Notes under the pieces: generated by a model
Database searches by the model: none
Seen by the model: the letters and a program-made list of their open reading frames with translations, nothing else
What the model was told of the DNA's origin: nothing
Assembly (NCBI GenBank): GCA_963772965.1
Contig: CAVYZU010000002.1
Coordinates: 1,240,001-1,304,000, forward strand
Direction: 5' to 3'
Source: AP-15 sp963772965
GTDB taxonomy: Bacteria > Pseudomonadota > Alphaproteobacteria > ATCC43930 > CGMCC-115725
Length of the DNA: 64,000 nucleotides
Program-made: the position numbers and the translations under genes
Part shown: positions 60,861 through 64,000 of the stretch, piece after piece
Position numbering within the stretch: position 1 is the stretch's first letter
Layout: each line of letters starts with the position of its first letter

Positions 60861-61286
60861 TCAAGCGTGGCTCAGCGCCCTCTCGAGTTCCGCCTTGTTC
60901 ATTTTGGACCGGTTGGGGATGTCCCGGCGGCGGGCCTCATCATAGAGTTCGGCACGCGTCTTGTTATTCGCCTGTTTTCGATTGCCGCTCGGCTCCGACT
61001 TTTTTGTCGCCCGCTGATAAGAAGCCTGAGTTGCCCGGCGGCCTTCGGTTTCGTCCTGATAAGTCTCGCCGCGCCGTTCCTTTTCTTTGGTGTGCCGCAG
61101 ATTCTCGGCATTCTTTCTCGGACTCTCGTATTTCGAGGCTCCAGCTTCGTGCAGCGCTATTGCGACCGCCTGCTTGGGATTTTTCACCTTCCGCTTGCCG
61201 GCAGCCGCCTTCAGTTCGCCATGTTTGAATTCGTGCATGACGCGCTGCATGGTTTTCTTCTGTTCCGGTGATTGATGACTGGCCAT
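60861..61286 (-). CDS. DUF6496-type hydrophilic protein with SAP/Rho-N-like C-terminus
   Basis: A 141-residue highly charged protein. The first part, QSPEQKKTMQRVMHEFKHGELKAAAGKRKVKNPKQAVAIALHEAGASKYE, matches the small DUF6496 (PEQ-KK, MHEFKHGEL, QAIAIAL-EAG) proteins; AENLRHTKEKERRGETYQDE follows. The last 35 residues, TRAELYDEARRRDIPNRSKMNKAELERAL, resemble a SAP or Rho N-terminal motif, which binds nucleic acids. ATG 61286 is the family start; the longer frame upstream is not conserved-looking. It may be a small DNA- or stress-associated protein. Confidence 0.75.
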   Translation of the reverse strand: MASHQSPEQKKTMQRVMHEFKHGELKAAAGKRKVKNPKQAVAIALHEAGASKYESPRKNAENLRHTKEKERRGETYQDETEGRRATQASYQRATKKSEPSGNRKQANNKTRAELYDEARRRDIPNRSKMNKAELERALSHA

Positions 61287-61476
61287 AGGGAGCCCTCGCT
61301 GGATACCGGTCGAGAGCGGTCCGTTTTTGCACGGATCGCTCCTCGATAAGCCGGACATTCGCACAGCCTCGGCAGTTCCATCGATTTCTAAAAAAACCGA
61401 CAAGACACGAACGCCGATCCGTATACGCCCACCAGTCGCGATATTGCCCCAAAACTCGGGTCGTCAGCCGCTGGTG

Positions 61477-61794
61477 TTATCGCGGTCCTTCCGGATAGGC
61501 ATGCCCGTATCCGTGGCCATTGTAAATCCCACCCGAGGGCAGATTATTGCCACGCACCGGTGGGCCGCCATTGGCTGCCGAATAGGATGCTCCTGGCACG
61601 TTCCGGTAGTGAGCGGAGTCAGCGGCATACGGGGAGGAGGGCGCCGCGTTGTAACCACTATTGTTGCTGTAGCCGTAGTTATTTGAGTTGTAGTTGTACG
61701 GCTGATTGCCCAATTGCGCGTACGCGGCAAAAGGCGCTCCCATTGCACAAACAGCGGCAATTTTCAGAGCATTTCGAACAGCTTTAGCAATCAT
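61477..61794 (-). CDS. Exported Asn/Tyr/Gly-rich hypothetical protein
   Basis: A 105-residue protein. A signal peptide (AVRNALKIAAVCAMGAPFAAYA) precedes a low-complexity region rich in Asn, Tyr, Gly, Ser and Pro (NQPYNYNSNNYGYSNNSGYN), then PVRGNNLPSGGIYNGHGYGHAYPEG. ATG 61794 follows GGAG. It is probably secreted or an envelope protein; no family is recognised. Confidence 0.6.
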   Translation of the reverse strand: MIAKAVRNALKIAAVCAMGAPFAAYAQLGNQPYNYNSNNYGYSNNSGYNAAPSSPYAADSAHYRNVPGASYSAANGGPPVRGNNLPSGGIYNGHGYGHAYPEGPR

Positions 61795-62147
61795 TTCTAG
61801 CTCCGTCAAAGGTTTCAAGCGCTCCCCACCCTTGCCAGCCTAACGCATAGAAGCCGTCTCCGTTCCCTTGGTGTAACTGACAAGCTGAGAGAATAAAAGA
61901 CGTCCTGAAACATTACCTTAGAGCAATCAATTAAATCATTGACTCAGTAGAGGACGAGAAGATCGTTATTCAGCTCTTAGAATCCGCCGACATTTGCGCA
62001 CTGGAGCGACCACCTAACGCAATCTTTTTAGAGAGAGATGTGTTCGCCCTGGTGAGCCGCCGTCACCTGGCGCGTTCGCTAGCAGCGCCCTCTCTAGCCG
62101 TCAGCTTGGCGTGCTTTCTTCAAGGAACCAGCCAGCATAACCACGCA
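61795..62147. other. Divergent intergenic region
   Basis: About 350 bases between the exported-protein start and the antiporter start. It is more AT-rich than most of the window (for example near 61900-61990) and probably contains both promoters. No convincing element could be pinned down. Confidence 0.4.
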
Positions 62148-63147
62148 ATGTCATTCACCATTGCAGTAATCGTATTCGTTGCCGCTCTTGCGCTAAGTGC
62201 GATTTCGAGCACGGTCATGGCGCGGCGGCTCGACCAGGCGACCGCGTGGTTGGGGTTTCCCGAGGGTCTGGTGGGGCTCGTGACGGCGATTGGCGCTGAT
62301 ATGCCGGAAGTGACCTCGGCAATCGCCGGCATGATGGGTGGCCATCATGATCTCGGAACTCGGCGCCATCTTTGGTTCCAATATCTTCAATTTGGCAGCA
62401 CTGCTTGGGGTCAGCGCTATCATCGGGGGCCGGATCGTGGTTAGTCGCCCGGGCATCTTACTCAACGGCATCATTGCGGTTTGGATTACTGCGGTGATTG
62501 CCGCGCAGGCGATTGGGCTGCTGCCGCCATTTGTTTCCGGCATTCTGATCGCAGTCGTCGTGGCGCCCTACGTTGCCCTGCTGAGCGTCGAACCGAAGCA
62601 GATCGCCCACTTGCCACTGCCGGCGGCTGCCAAAGGGTGGCTCGGCCGCGCGCTTGGTGGGACGCGAGAGGATTGCAAAAAGGACGAGGCGCTGCGGAGC
62701 CCGTCAAACATTGACCTCTTGGCGCTAGTGCCGCTGGTGGTCATGGTAATCCTCGCCAGTGTTGGGCTGGTCCATTCTGCGCTCGCGATCGGCGACCATT
62801 TCGGAATTTCCAAAACAGTCATCGGGACGCTTGTGTTGGCGCCGTTAACGGGATTGCCCAACCTAGTGGCGGCGATCGGCCTGGCGAGAAAAGGTCGTGG
62901 CCGCGCCGTCGTGGTCGAGGCCGTCAACAGCAATAGCATCAACCTGGTTGCGGGTGTTTTGCTGCCCTCCGCAATCGTCGGTCTCGGCAAAATGTCGGGC
63001 CAGTCGAGCTTGTCGCTGTGGTGGATGATGGGGATGACGGTCGCGACGATTGGCTGGTGTAGCCGGAGCCGCGGGTTGGCATGGGGCGGCGGAGCGGGGC
63101 TGATCGCGGTCTACATTTCGTTCATGATCGTTATCTTACTGGTCTGA
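62148..63147 (+). CDS. Calcium/sodium:proton (cation) antiporter family protein, with frameshift
   Basis: A cation exchanger of about 332 residues with two homologous halves. The first half, from ATG 62148, contains LGFPEGLVGLVTAIGADMPEVTSAIAGM (the alpha-1 region with conserved G-x3-P-E). The frame moves by +1 at about 62354-62360 (HHDLG to LGAIFGSNIFNLAALLG). The second half has VLAPLTGLPNLVAAIGLARKG and VEAVNSNSINLVAGVLLPSAIVGLG (alpha-2 region). The lesion is in GGAACT and fits one extra A. TM helices fill both halves. The exact ion (Ca2+, Na+ or K+) cannot be told. Confidence 0.85.
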
Positions 63148-63158
63148 CTGATTCCGCT

Positions 63159-63758
63159 CTAGCGCCAGTCCGCAGGATCAACCTTGACCTCGCCGGTGCG
63201 GGCGGCAGTCAGCACCGCGAATTCGAGCGCCCGTGCCGCCATGCATTTCCGGTCCTGGAGAGCAGCAAGAGACGAGGGCATATCATCAAAGGGCAACGCG
63301 GCGTGATGCGCCACCTTCCGCACCCTGGCGCGCGCCGGCAGAACGTGCGCGAGGTTCCCTCTCCACTGCGCCGGGTTCGGTCCCTGCCGAAAGCGGCGCA
63401 CGGTGGCGGCGTCGAGCACCGCTTCGATACGTCCGCGCACCCGGCTCGCGGTTTCCGGTTTCTCGATCCAAATCGGATCAAGCACTTGTACGATAAGCCC
63501 GGCATCGACCGTCGCGACGGGCAATTCCCCCAATGTCGGGTAGACGTAGGTGGCGAGCGTGTTACGCCATTGCTGGCGATGCTTGGCGTTGCGCCGGCCG
63601 ATGAATTCCTCGGCCACCTCGCGGAAGGTCCGGCCCTTCGCCGCAGAAAGCCGCTGCGCCGCCTTTGCCGCGAGCGGATCAACTCCGTTGTGGCGTTGCT
63701 TTCGGTGCGCCAGCGCCTTTGCTCGTACCTCTGCGAGTGAAATATCCGGAAAGGAACC
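63159..63758 (-). pseudogene. P4-type tyrosine integrase remnant, truncated at both ends
   Basis: One open frame of about 200 residues carries PDISLAEVRAKALAHRKQR, AEEFIGRRNAKHRQQWRNTLATYVYPTLGELPV, VVDAGLIVQVLDPIWIEKPETASRVRGRIEAVLDAA and NPAQWRGNLAHVLPA. It reaches LEFAVLTAARTGEV, the first arginine of the catalytic domain, then stops after KVDPADWR. The arm-binding N-terminus and the whole R-H-R-Y part of the catalytic domain are missing. It lies at the end of the chromosomal block next to an AT-richer stretch, like the relic of an island insertion. Confidence 0.85.
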
Positions 63759-63873
63759 AACGGGGGAATGGCGGAGAGGGAGGGAATTTGTTTTTCGTGT
63801 TCGAATAAAGGTTGCGGTCCAATATTTTAACGCTACATCAACACCATAAGGATACAGCTATGTATACAAACCT

Positions 63874-63889
63874 GGATACAATTGTATCC
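63874..63889. promoter_or_regulatory. Perfect 16-bp palindrome near the window end
   Basis: GGATACAATTGTATCC reads the same on both strands and is flanked by CCT and AGG. TGTATAC and GATACAGCTATGTATAC lie just upstream at about 63851-63867. The region 63759-64000 is clearly more AT-rich than the rest of the window and has no supported gene. It may be a repressor operator or island junction. Confidence 0.5.
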
Positions 63890-64000
63890 CCCAGGCCACT
63901 CCTAAATCACCGGAAATTAACCCTGTCCGAACGGCGGGATCAGCAAAGCAAAAGCTTCCGAGATACATGCAGTTCTGGCATGGGAAATATCGAATACGAC

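Noticed and set aside
60688..60945. 85-codon plus-strand frame with a GGAAGGAAG ribosome-like site
   Set aside because: It needs a TTG start, has no family features and runs into the DUF6496 gene on the other strand. The upstream TTGACA has no well-spaced -10.
1..64000. CRISPR array, tRNA, rRNA or known riboswitch
   Set aside because: By eye I found no regularly spaced identical repeats, no cloverleaf with a CCA-type end and no ribosomal or riboswitch core. A tRNAscan-SE and Rfam search would settle this.

Overview
The window is GC-rich and densely coded. It reads as the chromosome of an alphaproteobacterium, probably a soil or freshwater member of the Rhizobiales/Rhodospirillales. The evidence is codon style, REP-like inverted repeats starting GTCATTGCGA, many CoA-transferase, amidohydrolase and SDR catabolic genes, and an aerobic chain built on alternative complex III (ACIII) plus a caa3 oxidase. 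This placement is inference; there is no rRNA, tRNA or other marker gene here.

Layout. 1-5.4 kb: a CoA-transferase end, a crotonase, a broken GIY-YIG nuclease between REP-like repeats, a frameshifted PuuE-type polysaccharide deacetylase, tandem Lin0512 proteins and a ureidoglycolate-lyase-like protein. 5.4-12.5 kb (minus strand): HicAB, CysQ, a CoxL-like molybdenum hydroxylase subunit, a double NIPSNAP protein, a PEP-CTERM protein and a nucleoside hydrolase. 12.5-15.7 kb: a cassette of a CmcJ/NvfI-type oxygenase, a diiron ferritin-like protein and an amidohydrolase. 16-26 kb: a decayed uracil-DNA glycosylase, FKBP, D-aminoacylase-type hydrolase, SMP-30 lactonase, phosphoesterase, DedA, epimerase, a second amidohydrolase and YccF. 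26-34.6 kb: MazEF-like toxin-antitoxin with a palindromic operator candidate, a HisD-family dehydrogenase, an MFS transporter, SDR plus orphan TRAP binding protein, and GalM plus SDR.

34.5-46.3 kb is the centrepiece. It is one minus-strand run of 12 overlapping or abutting genes: actA-B-C-D-E-F, an unnamed single-TM protein, a SCO copper chaperone, and caa3 oxidase subunits II, I, III and IV. ACIII would oxidise quinol and pass electrons to the cytochrome c domain of subunit II and on to an A2-type subunit I. Two clearly paralogous TM-tailed SDRs flank the run, and a GH15 glucoamylase-like enzyme lies upstream on the same strand.

49.5-53.9 kb (plus strand) holds two AI-2E-family permeases around a YkoP-like protein and a membrane GT2 glycosyltransferase. 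53.9-60.5 kb (minus strand) is a tight redox operon: a TPP-dependent PoxB/acetolactate-synthase-like enzyme, an unrecognised membrane protein made of two homologous halves with conserved histidines, a gluconate-2-dehydrogenase subunit-3-like protein, a GMC FAD dehydrogenase, and a membrane-anchored FMN 2-hydroxyacid oxidase. This is the best candidate for an undescribed system: the membrane protein sits where known three-subunit sugar dehydrogenases have their cytochrome. The window ends with a DUF6496-type protein, a secreted Asn/Tyr/Gly-rich protein, a cation antiporter and a truncated P4-type integrase beside a perfect 16-bp palindrome.

At least eleven genes carry frameshifts, including essential-looking ones (ActB twice, the TPP enzyme, the MFS and antiporter genes). 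Almost all are +1 and lie in short homopolymers or G/C-rich runs, so many are probably assembly or sequencing errors rather than real pseudogenes. For such genes the coordinates cover the whole reconstructed locus.
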